Source: Arenimonas maotaiensis (lineage in GTDB: Bacteria > Pseudomonadota > Gammaproteobacteria > Xanthomonadales > Xanthomonadaceae). Taken from it: DNA of 64,000 nt. How positions within the stretch are numbered: position 1 is the stretch's first letter; every line of letters begins with the position of its first letter. The stretch is taken from the NCBI RefSeq assembly GCF_014638745.1, contig NZ_BMFO01000002.1:372001-436000 (forward strand), given 5' to 3'. Below the pieces are notes generated by a model, which saw only the letters and a list, made by a program, of their open reading frames with translations, was not told where the DNA came from and made no database searches. This document shows positions 39,259 through 50,666 of the stretch, piece by piece. The position numbers and the translations under genes are program-made.

Positions 39259-41412
39259 ATGCGTTTGAAAATGCTGTCTTTATTATTGGCTTTCGGTGCC
39301 GTCGCGCAGGCGGACGAGGGCATGTGGGTGCCGCAACAGCTCGGCGAGATCGCCGGCCCGCTGAAGCGCGCCGGCTTGGCGCTGGATCCGGCCGACTTCG
39401 CCGACCTGACCGGCAAGCCTCTGGGCGCCGTGGTCTCGCTCGGCGGCTGCACCGCCTCGTTCATCTCCCCGAACGGCCTGGTGGCCACCAACCACCACTG
39501 CGCCTACGGCGGCATCCAGCTCAACTCCACGCCGCAGAACAACCTGATCGCCGACGGCTTCATCGCCGCCTCGCCGGAACAGGAGCTCAACGCCGGTCCG
39601 AACTCGCGCATCTACGTGATGGATTCGATCACCGACGTCACCGATGCCGTGAACCGGGCCGTGCCGGCCAAGGCCGACGGCCTGCAGCGCCAGCAAGCCA
39701 TCGAAAACGCCACCAAGGCGCTGGTGGCGTCCTGCGAAAGCGAGCCGGGCTACCGCTGCTCGATGTACAGCTTTTTCGGCGGCGTGCAGTACCGCCTGTT
39801 CAAGCAGATGGAAATCAAGGACGTGCGCCTGGTCTACGCACCGCCCGGCAGCATTGGCAACTACGGCGGCGAAGTCGACAACTGGATGTGGCCGCGCCAC
39901 ACCGGCGACTTCACCCTGATCCGCGCCTACGTCGGCAAGGACGGCAAGCCGGCCGCCTACTCCAAGAACAACGTGCCCTACCGCAACGCACGCTGGCTGA
40001 AGGTCGCGCGCGATCCGCTGGCCGAAGGCGATTTCGTGATGGTCGCCGGTTATCCGGGCCGCACCAACCGCTACGCACTGGCCGACGAGTTCGACAACAC
40101 CGAGAACTGGGCCTATCCGTTCATCAGCGGCCACTACAAAGCCGTGCGCGACCTGGTGCACGCCGCCGGCAAGGCCGACAAGGACATCGACATCAAATAC
40201 GCCAGCACCGTACGTAGCTGGGAGAACGTGCTGAAGAACTACGACGGCCAGCTGCTCGGCTTCCGCAAGAGCGGCGCCGCGGCGCTGAAGCGCGCCGAGG
40301 AAAAGGCCGTGCTGGCTTGGTTGGCCAAGCAGGGCAAGTCCGGCAAGCCGGCGCTGGCCGCACACCGCCAGCTGGTCGCCCTGCACATGCAGGACCGCAA
40401 GACGCAGGTGCGCGACAGCCTCGTCGGCAGCATCGCCAACCTCGGCCTGTTGGGCAACGCCCGCAGCCTGTACCGCCTGTCGGTGGAACGCACCAAGCCC
40501 AACGCCGAGCGCGCGCCGGGCTATCAGGACCGCGACCTGCCGCGCTTCGAGGGTGCCATGCGCGAACTGCAGAACCGTTTCCATCCGGCCATGGAGCGCC
40601 AGCTGATGCAGTACTGGTTGACTCAGTACATCGCCCTGCCGGCCGATAGCCGCAACGCCGCGCTGGACGCCTGGCTCGGCGGCAATGACGCCGCCGCCGT
40701 CGAGCGCGCCTTGGATGGCCTGTACGCCGGCACCAGCTACGGCCGCCTGGAAGAGCGCGAGAAATGGCTGAAGGCCGACAGGGCGGCGTTCGAGGCCAGT
40801 AGCGACAGCGTCATCCGCCTGGCGGTCGCGCTTTACCCCGAGCTGCTGGCGGTGGAGAACACCGGCAAGGCCCGCGCCGGCGAATACGCCCGTTACCGCC
40901 CGGTGTTCATGCAGGCGGTGATGGACTACAAACGCGCCCGCGGCCAAGGCGTGTATCCGGACGCCAACGGCAGCCTGCGCCTGACCTACGGCAACGTAAC
41001 TGGCTATACGCCGCAGGACGGCGCGCGCTACGTGCCGTTCACCACCGCCGAGGGCATGGCCGCCAAGGCCACCGGCGTCGAGCCGTTCGACGCCCCGCGC
41101 CGCGCGCTGGATTTGGTCGCCGCCAAGGATTACGGCCCGTACGCCGATGCCAAACTCGGCAGTCTGCCGGTCAACTTCCTGTCGAACCTCGACATCACCG
41201 GTGGCAACTCCGGTTCGCCGGTGATGAACGGCAAGGGCGAACTGGTCGGTCTGGCCTTCGACGGCAACTGGGAGTCGGTCAGCTCGAACTGGGTCTACGA
41301 CGGCAGCCTGAACCGCATGATCTCGGTCGATGCCCGCTATATGCTCTGGGTCATCGACAAGGCCTTCCCGGCTCCGAACGTGCTGGCGGAAATCGAAGCC
41401 GCCAGGCAATAA
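39259..41412 (+). CDS. S46-family dipeptidyl-peptidase (DPP7-like)
   Basis: A 717-residue secreted serine peptidase of family S46, which removes dipeptides from peptide N-termini in the periplasm. A signal peptide ends near residue 17 (LAFGAVAQA). The catalytic histidine lies in LVATNHHCAYGGIQLN and the serine in LDITGGNSGSPVMNGKGE. The residue after the serine block in LAFDGNWESVS is glycine; DPP11-type enzymes with acidic specificity have arginine there, so a DPP7-like preference for hydrophobic P1 residues is predicted. ATG 39259 has CCGGAG eight bases before it. Confidence 0.9.
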   Translation: MRLKMLSLLLAFGAVAQADEGMWVPQQLGEIAGPLKRAGLALDPADFADLTGKPLGAVVSLGGCTASFISPNGLVATNHHCAYGGIQLNSTPQNNLIADGFIAASPEQELNAGPNSRIYVMDSITDVTDAVNRAVPAKADGLQRQQAIENATKALVASCESEPGYRCSMYSFFGGVQYRLFKQMEIKDVRLVYAPPGSIGNYGGEVDNWMWPRHTGDFTLIRAYVGKDGKPAAYSKNNVPYRNARWLKVARDPLAEGDFVMVAGYPGRTNRYALADEFDNTENWAYPFISGHYKAVRDLVHAAGKADKDIDIKYASTVRSWENVLKNYDGQLLGFRKSGAAALKRAEEKAVLAWLAKQGKSGKPALAAHRQLVALHMQDRKTQVRDSLVGSIANLGLLGNARSLYRLSVERTKPNAERAPGYQDRDLPRFEGAMRELQNRFHPAMERQLMQYWLTQYIALPADSRNAALDAWLGGNDAAAVERALDGLYAGTSYGRLEEREKWLKADRAAFEASSDSVIRLAVALYPELLAVENTGKARAGEYARYRPVFMQAVMDYKRARGQGVYPDANGSLRLTYGNVTGYTPQDGARYVPFTTAEGMAAKATGVEPFDAPRRALDLVAAKDYGPYADAKLGSLPVNFLSNLDITGGNSGSPVMNGKGELVGLAFDGNWESVSSNWVYDGSLNRMISVDARYMLWVIDKAFPAPNVLAEIEAARQ

Positions 41413-41417
41413 CACGG

Positions 41418-41441
41418 AAAGCCGGCGCAAGCCGGCTTTTT
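41418..41441 (+). terminator. Rho-independent terminator of the S46 peptidase
   Basis: GCCGGC and GCCGGC pair around GCAA, extended by AAA/TTT and followed by five T, six bases after the stop. Confidence 0.92.
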
Positions 41442-41476
41442 GTTAGTATGGAAACGCAACCACACGGGGAGACGCG

Positions 41477-42862
41477 ATGAAAGTCAGCCTATTCGGCGCC
41501 GCCGGCGCGGTCACCGGTTCCTGCCATCTGGTCGAGGCCTGCGGCAAGCGCATCCTGCTCGATTGCGGCATGATCCAGGGCAGCCGGATCGAGGAGGCCA
41601 AGAACGCCTTGCCGTTCGATTTCGACGTCAAGCGCATCGACGCCGTGGTGCTGAGCCACGCCCACATCGACCACTGCGGCCGCCTGCCGGTGCTGATGCA
41701 ATACGGCTTCCATGGGCCGATCTACACCCAGCGCGCGACCGCCGACCTGTTGCCGGTGATGCTGGAGGACGCGGCCTCGCTGGCCGAGATGGACGCCGAA
41801 CGCCGCAACCGCTTCCACAAGGACGGCCACAGCCACCACAAGCCGCTGTTCACCCGCCACGACGTCGGCCAGGTGGTGCGGCAGCTCGAGCGTCTCGACT
41901 ACCGCCGGCCGATCGAACTGTTCCCCGGCATCACCGTCACCTTGCAGGACGCCGGCCACATCCTCGGTTCGGCCAGCGTGCGGGTGCAGGCGGTCGAGGA
42001 CGGCGTGACCAGGACGCTGGTGTTCTCCGGCGACCTCGGCCCACGCAACACGCCGATCCTCAACGATCCCGATCCGTATGACGCCGCCGATCTGGTGCTG
42101 TTGGAATCGACCTACGGCGGCCGCCTGCACCGCGACCGCGCCGCCACCCTGGAGGAGATCGGCCAGATCTTCGAGACCGCCTGGAAAGGCGGCGGCAACA
42201 TCCTGATTCCGGCCTTCGCCGTCGGCCGCAGCCAAGAGCTGCTGTACTGGTTCGCCAAGCACTTCGACGACTGGGGGCTCGGCAAATGGCGCATCTTCAT
42301 GGACAGCCCGATGGCGTCCAAGGTCATCGAGGTCTACGACCGGCACGAGGAACTGTTCGACGCCGACGCCAAAGCCATGTTCCACGGCCGGCCGCATCCG
42401 TTCCGGCTGCCGAACCTGAAGTACACCACCGACGTCGAGGATTCCAAGGCCATCAACGAGCACAAGGGCGGCTGCATCATCATCGCCGGATCCGGTATGT
42501 GCAACGGCGGCCGCATCCGCCACCACCTGCGGCATAACCTCGGCAGCGCCAGGAACCACGTGCTGTTCGTCGGCTATCAATCGGCCGGTACGCTCGGCCG
42601 CCTGCTGGTCGACGGCATCGACTCGATCAAGCTGTTCGGCGAGGAGATCCGCATCAAGGCGCACCGGCACACCATAGGCGGTCTGTCCGCGCATACCGAC
42701 CAATCCGGCCTGCTCGACTGGTTCGGCGCCTACGACCGGCATCCGCGCGTCGCGCTGGTGCACGGCGAGGACGATGCCCGCAAGGCGTTGGCGCTGGCGT
42801 TGAAGACCCGCTTCGACGTCGATGCGCAGATTCCCGCCTACGGCGACACGCTGACGATCTGA
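41477..42862 (+). CDS. Beta-CASP metallo-beta-lactamase fold protein (RNA-processing nuclease-like)
   Basis: A 461-residue metallo-beta-lactamase protein with an inserted beta-CASP domain. The metal motif is H61-A-H-I-D-H66 (LSHAHIDHCGRLP), with later DAGHILGSASVRV and FSGDLGPRNTPIL. Beta-CASP and C-terminal motifs include IPAFAVGRSQELLYW, IIAGSGMCNGGRIRHHLRHN and GGLSAHTDQSGLLDW. This is the architecture of CPSF-73/Ysh1-like RNA nucleases. The substrate in bacteria is uncertain. It ends 21 bases before the DUF485-actP pair and may share their mRNA. Confidence 0.88.
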   Translation: MKVSLFGAAGAVTGSCHLVEACGKRILLDCGMIQGSRIEEAKNALPFDFDVKRIDAVVLSHAHIDHCGRLPVLMQYGFHGPIYTQRATADLLPVMLEDAASLAEMDAERRNRFHKDGHSHHKPLFTRHDVGQVVRQLERLDYRRPIELFPGITVTLQDAGHILGSASVRVQAVEDGVTRTLVFSGDLGPRNTPILNDPDPYDAADLVLLESTYGGRLHRDRAATLEEIGQIFETAWKGGGNILIPAFAVGRSQELLYWFAKHFDDWGLGKWRIFMDSPMASKVIEVYDRHEELFDADAKAMFHGRPHPFRLPNLKYTTDVEDSKAINEHKGGCIIIAGSGMCNGGRIRHHLRHNLGSARNHVLFVGYQSAGTLGRLLVDGIDSIKLFGEEIRIKAHRHTIGGLSAHTDQSGLLDWFGAYDRHPRVALVHGEDDARKALALALKTRFDVDAQIPAYGDTLTI

Positions 42863-42883
42863 TCCACTGCGAGGACCTCCGAC

Positions 42884-43195
42884 ATGTATGACCCGATCCA
42901 TGCACTGATCCACGCCCATCCGAAATTCCAAGAGCTGGTGCGCAAGCGCGAGCGCCTGGCATGGATCCTGTCGGGACTGATGTTGGCGCTGTACCTCGCC
43001 TTTATCCTCTTGATTGCGTTCCGTCCGGATTGGTTGGGTGCCCGCATCCGTCCGGGCGCCCCGACGACCTGGGGCATTCCGGCCGGCATCGGTCTGATCG
43101 TGTCCGCCTTCGTGTTGACCGGCATCTACGTGCGCCGGGCCAACGGCGAGTTCGACCGGCTGACCCGCGAACTGCTCGAGGATGTGACGCGATGA
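42884..43195 (+). CDS. DUF485 membrane protein, partner of ActP
   Basis: A 103-residue protein with two hydrophobic segments (about 27-47 and 63-83) and the DUF485 N-terminus [23 protein letters not shown]485 genes (yjcH in E. coli) are normally placed directly before actP and may act with the symporter. The stop overlaps the actP start in ATGA, which shows translational coupling. Confidence 0.9.
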   Translation: MYDPIHALIHAHPKFQELVRKRERLAWILSGLMLALYLAFILLIAFRPDWLGARIRPGAPTTWGIPAGIGLIVSAFVLTGIYVRRANGEFDRLTRELLEDVTR

Positions 43196-44853
43196 GCGCA
43201 TCGCGGATCGGCATCGGCCTGGCCGCCCTGTTGGCCGCAGGCCCGGCCATGGCCGCCGGTGCCTTGGATGGTGAGGTGCAGAAGCAGGGCACCAACGTCA
43301 CCGCCATCGCGATGTTCCTGGCCTTCGTGGTCGCCACCCTCGCCATCACCTATTGGGCGGCGCGGCGCAACACCTCGGTGGCCAACCACTATGCCGCCGG
43401 CGGCCGCATCACCGGTTTCCAGAACGGGTTGGCGATCGCCGGCGACTATATGTCGGCGGCGTCCTTTCTCGGCATCTCGGCGCTGGTGTTCGGCTCCGGC
43501 TACGACGGACTGATCTACTCGATCGGCTTTCTGGTCGGCTGGCCGATCATCCTGTTCCTGATGGCCGAACGCCTGCGCAACCTCGGACGCTACACGTTCG
43601 CCGACGTCGCCTCGTTCCGTTTGAAGCAGATGGAGATCCGCAGCCTGTCGGCCTGCGGCACCCTGGCCGTGGTGGCCCTGTACCTGATCGCGCAGATGGT
43701 CGGCGCCGGCAAGCTGATCCAGCTGCTGTTCGGCCTGGACTACGCCACCGCCGTGGTGCTGGTCGGCATCCTGATGGTGCTGTACGTGCTGTTCGGCGGC
43801 ATGCTGGCTACCACCTGGGTGCAGATCATCAAGGCGGTGCTGCTGCTGTCCGGCGCCAGCTTCATGGCGTTCATGGTGATGAAGCACGTCGGCTTCGACG
43901 CCGACCGCCTGTTCGCCGAAGCCATCGCCGTGCATCCCAAGGGCGCGGCCATCATGAGTCCGGGCGGCTTGGTCAAGGATCCGGTCTCGGCCATCTCGCT
44001 CGGTTTGGCCCTGATGTTCGGCACCGCCGGCCTGCCGCACATCCTGATGCGCTTCTTCACCGTCGGCGACGCCAAGGCCGCGCGCAAGAGCGTGTTCTAC
44101 GCCACCGGATTCATCGGCTATTTCTACATCCTCACCTTCATCATCGGTTTCGGCGCCATCCTGCTGGTCAGCACCGATCCGGCGTTCAAGGACGCCGCCG
44201 GCGAGCTGCTCGGCGGCAACAACATGGCGGCCGTGCATCTGGCCGATGCGGTCGGCGGCGACCTGTTCCTCGGCTTCATCTCGGCGGTGGCTTTCGCCAC
44301 CATCCTGGCGGTGGTCGCGGGGTTGACGCTATCGGGCGCTTCGGCGGTCTCGCACGATTTGTACGCCAGCGTGTTCAAGCAGGGCCGGGCCGACGAACGC
44401 GCCGAGCTGCGGGTGTCCAAGCTCACCACCTTGGCGCTCGGCGTGGTCGCCATCGTGCTCGGCATCCTGTTCGAGAAGCAGAACATCGCGTTCATGGTCG
44501 GTCTGGCGTTCTCCATCGCCGCCAGCTGCAACTTCCCGGTGCTGTTCCTGAGCATGTACTGGAGCCGCCTGACCACGCGCGGGGCGCTGGTCGGCGGCGC
44601 GCTGGGCCTGGTCACCGCCGTGACGTTGATGGTGCTGGGGCCGACGGTCTGGGTGCAGGTGCTGGGCCATGCCGAGCCGCTGTTTCCCTACGAATATCCT
44701 GCGCTGTTCTCGATGGCGGCGGCGTTCGCCGGCATCTGGCTGTTTTCGGTCACCGACCGTTCGGCCGGCGCCGACATGGAGCGGGCCCGCTTCCTGTCGC
44801 AGTTCATCCGCTCGCAGACCGGGCACGGCGCCAGTGGTGCCGTCGATCACTGA
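43192..44853 (+). CDS. actP: Cation/acetate symporter ActP
   Basis: A 553-residue sodium:solute symporter family protein that takes up acetate and related short monocarboxylates. A signal-like N-terminus ([13 protein letters not shown]) is followed by about 13 transmembrane segments. Family motifs include [38 protein letters not shown] and [20 protein letters not shown]. The preceding DUF485 gene supports ActP. In context acetate supply would feed the same acyl-CoA metabolism as the prp genes. Its last seven bases overlap the convergent Mth938-type gene. Confidence 0.93.
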   Translation: MSASRIGIGLAALLAAGPAMAAGALDGEVQKQGTNVTAIAMFLAFVVATLAITYWAARRNTSVANHYAAGGRITGFQNGLAIAGDYMSAASFLGISALVFGSGYDGLIYSIGFLVGWPIILFLMAERLRNLGRYTFADVASFRLKQMEIRSLSACGTLAVVALYLIAQMVGAGKLIQLLFGLDYATAVVLVGILMVLYVLFGGMLATTWVQIIKAVLLLSGASFMAFMVMKHVGFDADRLFAEAIAVHPKGAAIMSPGGLVKDPVSAISLGLALMFGTAGLPHILMRFFTVGDAKAARKSVFYATGFIGYFYILTFIIGFGAILLVSTDPAFKDAAGELLGGNNMAAVHLADAVGGDLFLGFISAVAFATILAVVAGLTLSGASAVSHDLYASVFKQGRADERAELRVSKLTTLALGVVAIVLGILFEKQNIAFMVGLAFSIAASCNFPVLFLSMYWSRLTTRGALVGGALGLVTAVTLMVLGPTVWVQVLGHAEPLFPYEYPALFSMAAAFAGIWLFSVTDRSAGADMERARFLSQFIRSQTGHGASGAVDH

Positions 44854-45221
44854 GCGATCAGGAAGCCGGCCACCACGTTGCGGCCTTCCTGGGCCAGGAT
44901 GTTGAAGGTGCGGGCGGCGGCGGCGTTGTTCATGGTTTCGAAGCCGATGCCGCGTTGCAGGAAGAAGGCCAGCTGCTTCGGGGCCGGGAACGCCTGCACG
45001 TCGCCGGTGCCGAGGATGAACAGCGCCGGTTGCAGATCCAGTACGCGCTGCCAGTGCGCGTCATCGGCCGCCGTCAGCGTGTCCAGGGTCCAATCTTCCA
45101 CCAACTCGTGGGGAGTCAACAGGAAGCTGGCGCGCAGTTCGCGCTCGTTGACCAACACGCCGCCGGCGCTGACGCCGCGGCACAGGTAACGGAAATCCGG
45201 CAGTTCCTGGGTGATCTGCAT
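44847..45221 (-). CDS. Mth938-like domain protein (DUF498/DUF598)
   Basis: A 124-residue protein of the Mth938-like fold. Motifs are [38 protein letters not shown] and [20 protein letters not shown], which end with a conserved asparagine-rich turn. Related human proteins belong to mitochondrial complex I assembly, but the bacterial function is not established. It starts with an ATG that shares one base with the yhbY stop and overlaps the actP end by seven bases. So yhbY and this gene are co-transcribed. Confidence 0.85.
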   Translation of the reverse strand: MQITQELPDFRYLCRGVSAGGVLVNERELRASFLLTPHELVEDWTLDTLTAADDAHWQRVLDLQPALFILGTGDVQAFPAPKQLAFFLQRGIGFETMNNAAAARTFNILAQEGRNVVAGFLIAQ

Positions 45222-45526
45222 CAGGCTTTCGGCAGGATGATCAGCGGTTTGTCCTTGCTGCGCCGGTAGACGATGGCGATGTTGCCGATGCGGCCGACCA
45301 GGGCCGCGCCCGAGCCGGCCACCAGCGTGTCGATCCAGGCGTCGCGGGTCTCGCGGTCGTCGGCGGCGAACTTCACCTTCAGCAATTCGTGGCGCTCCAA
45401 GGCGAGGTCCAGTTCGGCCAGCAACGGTTCGCCCGGGCCTTTGGCGCCGACCAGGATCACCGGTTTCAGGTCATGGGCCAGACCGCGCAGGTAGCGTTTC
45501 TGGGGATTGGTAAGGGGTGCGGTCAT
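45221..45526 (-). CDS. yhbY: YhbY-type ribosome assembly RNA-binding (CRM) protein
   Basis: A 101-residue CRM-domain protein associated with pre-50S ribosomal particles. It contains LTNPQKRYLRGLAHDLKPVI, the GxxG-type RNA-binding loop LVGAKGPGEPL and the end block GRIGNIAIVYRRSKDKP. ATG 45526 begins MTAPLTNPQKRYL, a normal start. The gene is divergent from rlmE, as in other gammaproteobacteria where yhbY lies beside rlmE-ftsH. Confidence 0.91.
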   Translation of the reverse strand: MTAPLTNPQKRYLRGLAHDLKPVILVGAKGPGEPLLAELDLALERHELLKVKFAADDRETRDAWIDTLVAGSGAALVGRIGNIAIVYRRSKDKPLIILPKA

Positions 45527-45601
45527 GACCTTCAGCCTGGGATTTACGGGGGATAAAAGGGTATCATGAACCCCAGTCCACGCCCACTCCAGCCGCCCCG
45601 C

Positions 45602-46222
45602 ATGGCCACCCGCAGCAAAAGCAGCCAACGCTGGCTGAAAGAGCATTTCTCCGACCCCTTCGTGAAGAAGGCCCAGGCCGAGGGCCTGCGCTCGCGCGCG
45701 GCCTACAAACTCGAGGAGCTGCTCGAGCGCGACCGCCTGATCAAGCCCGGCATGACCATCGTCGACCTCGGCGCCGCGCCCGGCGGCTGGTCGCAGATGG
45801 CGCGCAAGGTGATGGGCGACAGGGGTCGGGTGATCGCCCTCGACATCCTCGACATGCCGCCCATCGCCGGGGTCGAATTCATTCACGGCGACTTCAGGGA
45901 GGAATCGGTACTGTCGGATCTGGAACGGCTGGTCGGCGACAAGCCGGTCGACCTTGTTTTATCGGACATGGCCCCCAATATGTCCGGTGTGGGCACGGTG
46001 GATCAGGCCCGGGCGATGTACCTGTCCGAGCTGGCCCGGGATTTCGCCGAAGCCCATCTGAGGAAGGGCGGTGATTTCCTGATCAAGCTGTTCCAGGGCG
46101 AGGGTTTCGACGCGTACGTCAAGGACCTGCGTCCGCGCTATCAGAAGCTCACCATCCGCAAACCGGCCGCCTCACGGCGCCGTTCGAACGAGGTTTACGC
46201 GTTGGCCGCCGGCAAGCGCTGA
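45602..46222 (+). CDS. rlmE: 23S rRNA (uridine-2'-O-)-methyltransferase RlmE
   Basis: RlmE (RrmJ/FtsJ), 206 residues, methylates the 2'-O of U2552 in the 23S rRNA A-loop. The start [18 protein letters not shown]-like block is followed by [16 protein letters not shown], the SAM motif [14 protein letters not shown], and the catalytic K-D-K-E set in SDMAPNMSG and [17 protein letters not shown] 45602 gives the expected N-terminus; ATG 45566 has a better AGGG site but lies directly after a TATCAT -10-like box, so I prefer 45602. It is followed by ftsH after eight bases. Confidence 0.93.
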   Translation: MATRSKSSQRWLKEHFSDPFVKKAQAEGLRSRAAYKLEELLERDRLIKPGMTIVDLGAAPGGWSQMARKVMGDRGRVIALDILDMPPIAGVEFIHGDFREESVLSDLERLVGDKPVDLVLSDMAPNMSGVGTVDQARAMYLSELARDFAEAHLRKGGDFLIKLFQGEGFDAYVKDLRPRYQKLTIRKPAASRRRSNEVYALAAGKR

Positions 46223-46230
46223 GGAAAAAC

Positions 46231-48150
<1,920 letters not shown>

Positions 48151-48168
48151 GGCCCCGCTGCCGTTACG

Positions 48169-48198
48169 AAAAAAGCCGGAGCACGCTCCGGCTTTTTT
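48169..48198 (+). terminator. Rho-independent terminator of rlmE-ftsH
   Basis: GCCGGAGC and GCTCCGGC form the stem around AC, extended by six A and six T on either side. It lies 18 bases after the ftsH stop. Confidence 0.93.
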
Positions 48199-48239
48199 CA
48201 TGGGTTACCATGAAGCCGCGACAACCACCGGAGTCCGCC

Positions 48240-49136
48240 ATGTTCGATACCGTTCCCACCCTGCAATGCGGCGCGCGCGCGCTCCGGCTCGACCGGCCGC
48301 GCATCATGGCCATCGTCAACGTCACGCCCGATTCGTTCTCCGACGGCGGCCGCCACGATACCGCCGCGCTGGCCATCGCGCACGCATTGCGTCTGGTCGA
48401 GCAGGGCGCCGATATGCTCGACATCGGCGGCGAATCGACCCGTCAGGGTGCCGAGCCCGTCCCGCTGCAGGAAGAGCTGGACCGCGTGCTTCCGGTCATC
48501 GAGGCCCTGGCGCAGCGGGTCGAGGTGCCGATCAGCATCGATACCTTCAAACCGGAGGTGATGCGCGCCGCGGTCGCCGCCGGCGCCGGCTTCATCAACG
48601 ACGTGCACGCCCTGCGCCGCGAGGGCGCGCTGGAAGCGGCCGCCGGGCTCGGTGTGCCAATCTGCCTGATGCATATGTCCGGCGACCCGCAGACCATGCA
48701 GCGGGATGTGCGCTACGACGACGTGCTGGCCGAGGTGCACCGCTTCCTGGCCGAGCGCCTGTTCGCCTGCGAGATGGCCGGCATCGCCAAGAAGAACCTG
48801 GTGGTCGATCCGGGCTTCGGCTTCGGCAAGCACCTGGAGCACAATCTGGCGCTGCTGGCGAACCTCGAGCGATTCGGAAGCTTGGGCGTGCCGGTGTTGG
48901 CCGGGGTGTCGCGCAAATCGATGATCGGCCAGATTACCGGCCGCGACGTCGGCGGGCGCGTGGCCGGTTCGGCCGCGGCCGCCTTGCTGGCGGCGCAGAA
49001 CGGCGCGGCCATCATCCGCGTGCATGACGTGGCCGAAACCTGCGATGCGCTGGCGGTGCTAACGGCTGTGCAGGGTGCCCGGCGCCACGAAGCCAAGGCG
49101 GCCGCGCCGGTCATCCGCTGGCCGGATGAGGACTGA
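48240..49136 (+). CDS. folP: Dihydropteroate synthase
   Basis: A 298-residue dihydropteroate synthase, which joins p-aminobenzoate to the pterin precursor in folate synthesis and is the sulfonamide target. Motifs are IMAIVNVTPDSFSDGG, DMLDIGGESTRQGAE, SIDTFKPEVM, INDVHAL, LVVDPGFGFGKHLEHN and VPVLAGVSRKSMIG. GGAG seven bases upstream supports ATG 48240; an in-frame ATG at 48210 is less likely. It follows the ftsH terminator. In E. coli glmM would come next; here putP follows instead. Confidence 0.95.
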   Translation: MFDTVPTLQCGARALRLDRPRIMAIVNVTPDSFSDGGRHDTAALAIAHALRLVEQGADMLDIGGESTRQGAEPVPLQEELDRVLPVIEALAQRVEVPISIDTFKPEVMRAAVAAGAGFINDVHALRREGALEAAAGLGVPICLMHMSGDPQTMQRDVRYDDVLAEVHRFLAERLFACEMAGIAKKNLVVDPGFGFGKHLEHNLALLANLERFGSLGVPVLAGVSRKSMIGQITGRDVGGRVAGSAAAALLAAQNGAAIIRVHDVAETCDALAVLTAVQGARRHEAKAAAPVIRWPDED

Positions 49137-49146
49137 GCCTTTGCTC

Positions 49147-49152
49147 TATAAT
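49147..49152 (+). promoter_or_regulatory. Candidate -10 box for putP
   Basis: A perfect TATAAT 29 bases before the putP ATG. No clear -35 box is seen at normal spacing. Confidence 0.4.
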
Positions 49153-49181
49153 CGGGTCTTCCCCCCGCAGAGCGAACGCCC

Positions 49182-50666
49182 ATGAGCTGGTCTCCCCTGT
49201 ACGTCACCTTCGCCGTCTACATCCTGCTGATGGTCGGCATCGGCTTTGTGGCCTGGCGCTCGATCAACAGCCTGGACGACTACATCCTCGGCGGCCGCAA
49301 CCTCGGCAGCGTGGTCACCGCGCTGTCGGCCGGCGCTTCCGACATGAGCGGCTGGTTGCTGCTCGGCCTGCCGGGCGCGCTGTATCTGGGCGGGGTGTCC
49401 GAATCCTGGATCGCCATCGGCCTGATCGTCGGCGCCTGGTGCAACTGGAAGTACGTGGCGGCGCCGCTGCGCGTGTACACCGAGCGCAGCAACAACGCGC
49501 TGACCCTGCCGGATTATTTCAGCCACCGTTTCGAGGACCGTTCCCGGCTGCTGCGCATCCTGTCGGCGGTGATCATCCTGGTGTTCTTCGCCATCTATTC
49601 GGCCTCCGGCATCGTGGCCGGCGCGCGCCTGTTCGAGTCGGTGTTCCATGTGCCGTACGCGCAGGCGCTGTGGATCGGCGCCGGCGCCACCATCCTGTAC
49701 ACCCTGGTCGGCGGTTTCCTGGCCGTGAGCTGGACCGACACCGTGCAGGCCACCCTGATGATCTTCGCCCTGATCCTGACGCCGGTGATGGTCATCCTGG
49801 CGGTCGGCGGCGTCGAGCCGAGCATGGCGCTGATCGCGCAGACCGATCCGGCGCATCTTGATTTCTTCAAGGGCACCACGCTGGTCGGCATCGTTTCGCT
49901 GCTGGCCTGGGGCCTGGGCTACTTCGGCCAGCCGCACATCCTGGCGCGCTTCATGGCCGCCGAGTCGGCCAAGTCGATCCGCAACGCCCGCCGCATCGGC
50001 ATGACCTGGATGGTGCTGTGCCTGCTGGGCGCGATGGCGGTCGGCTTCTTCGGCATCGCCTATTTCGCGCAGCATCCGGAGCAGGCCGCACCGGTCAGCG
50101 CCAACAACGAGCGCGTGTTCATCGAGCTGTCCGGCCTGCTGTTCAATCCGTGGATCGCGGGCATCCTGCTGTCGGCCATCCTCGCCGCCATCATGAGCAC
50201 GCTCAGCTGCCAGCTGCTGGTCTGCTCCAGCGCCCTCACCGAGGACTTCTACAAAGGCTTCTTCCGCAAAAACGCCTCGCAGCGCGAGCTGGTCTGGGTC
50301 GGCCGCGCCGCGGTGCTCGCGGTCTCGGTGCTTGCCATCGTGTTGGCCGCCAATCCCGACAGCAAGGTGTTGGGATTGGTGTCGTACGCCTGGGCCGGTT
50401 TCGGCGCCGCATTCGGGCCGGTGGTGCTGTTCTCGCTCGGTTGGAAACGCATGACCCGCGACGGCGCCTTGGCCGGCATGCTGACCGGCGCGGTGACCGT
50501 GCTGGTCTGGAAACAGTTCGCCTGGTTCGGCCTGTACGAAATGGTGCCCGGTTTCCTGCTCGCCAGCGTGGCCATCGTCCTGGTCAGCCGGCTCGGCGCG
50601 CCGCCGTCCGCCGCCATGCAGGCCGGTTTCGACGCGGCCCGGGCGGAAATCGCGCAAAGCCGCTGA
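49182..50666 (+). CDS. putP: Sodium/proline symporter PutP
   Basis: A 494-residue sodium:solute symporter with about 13 transmembrane segments. The N-terminal blocks YILGGRNLGSVVTALSAGAS and DMSGWLLLGLPGALYLGGVS are typical of PutP. Later LGYFGQPHILARFMAAESAK and AIMSTLSCQLLVCSSALTED are also family markers. It imports proline with sodium. It follows folP by 45 bases with a candidate -10 box, and its stop shares one base with the miaA start. Confidence 0.92.
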   Translation: MSWSPLYVTFAVYILLMVGIGFVAWRSINSLDDYILGGRNLGSVVTALSAGASDMSGWLLLGLPGALYLGGVSESWIAIGLIVGAWCNWKYVAAPLRVYTERSNNALTLPDYFSHRFEDRSRLLRILSAVIILVFFAIYSASGIVAGARLFESVFHVPYAQALWIGAGATILYTLVGGFLAVSWTDTVQATLMIFALILTPVMVILAVGGVEPSMALIAQTDPAHLDFFKGTTLVGIVSLLAWGLGYFGQPHILARFMAAESAKSIRNARRIGMTWMVLCLLGAMAVGFFGIAYFAQHPEQAAPVSANNERVFIELSGLLFNPWIAGILLSAILAAIMSTLSCQLLVCSSALTEDFYKGFFRKNASQRELVWVGRAAVLAVSVLAIVLAANPDSKVLGLVSYAWAGFGAAFGPVVLFSLGWKRMTRDGALAGMLTGAVTVLVWKQFAWFGLYEMVPGFLLASVAIVLVSRLGAPPSAAMQAGFDAARAEIAQSR

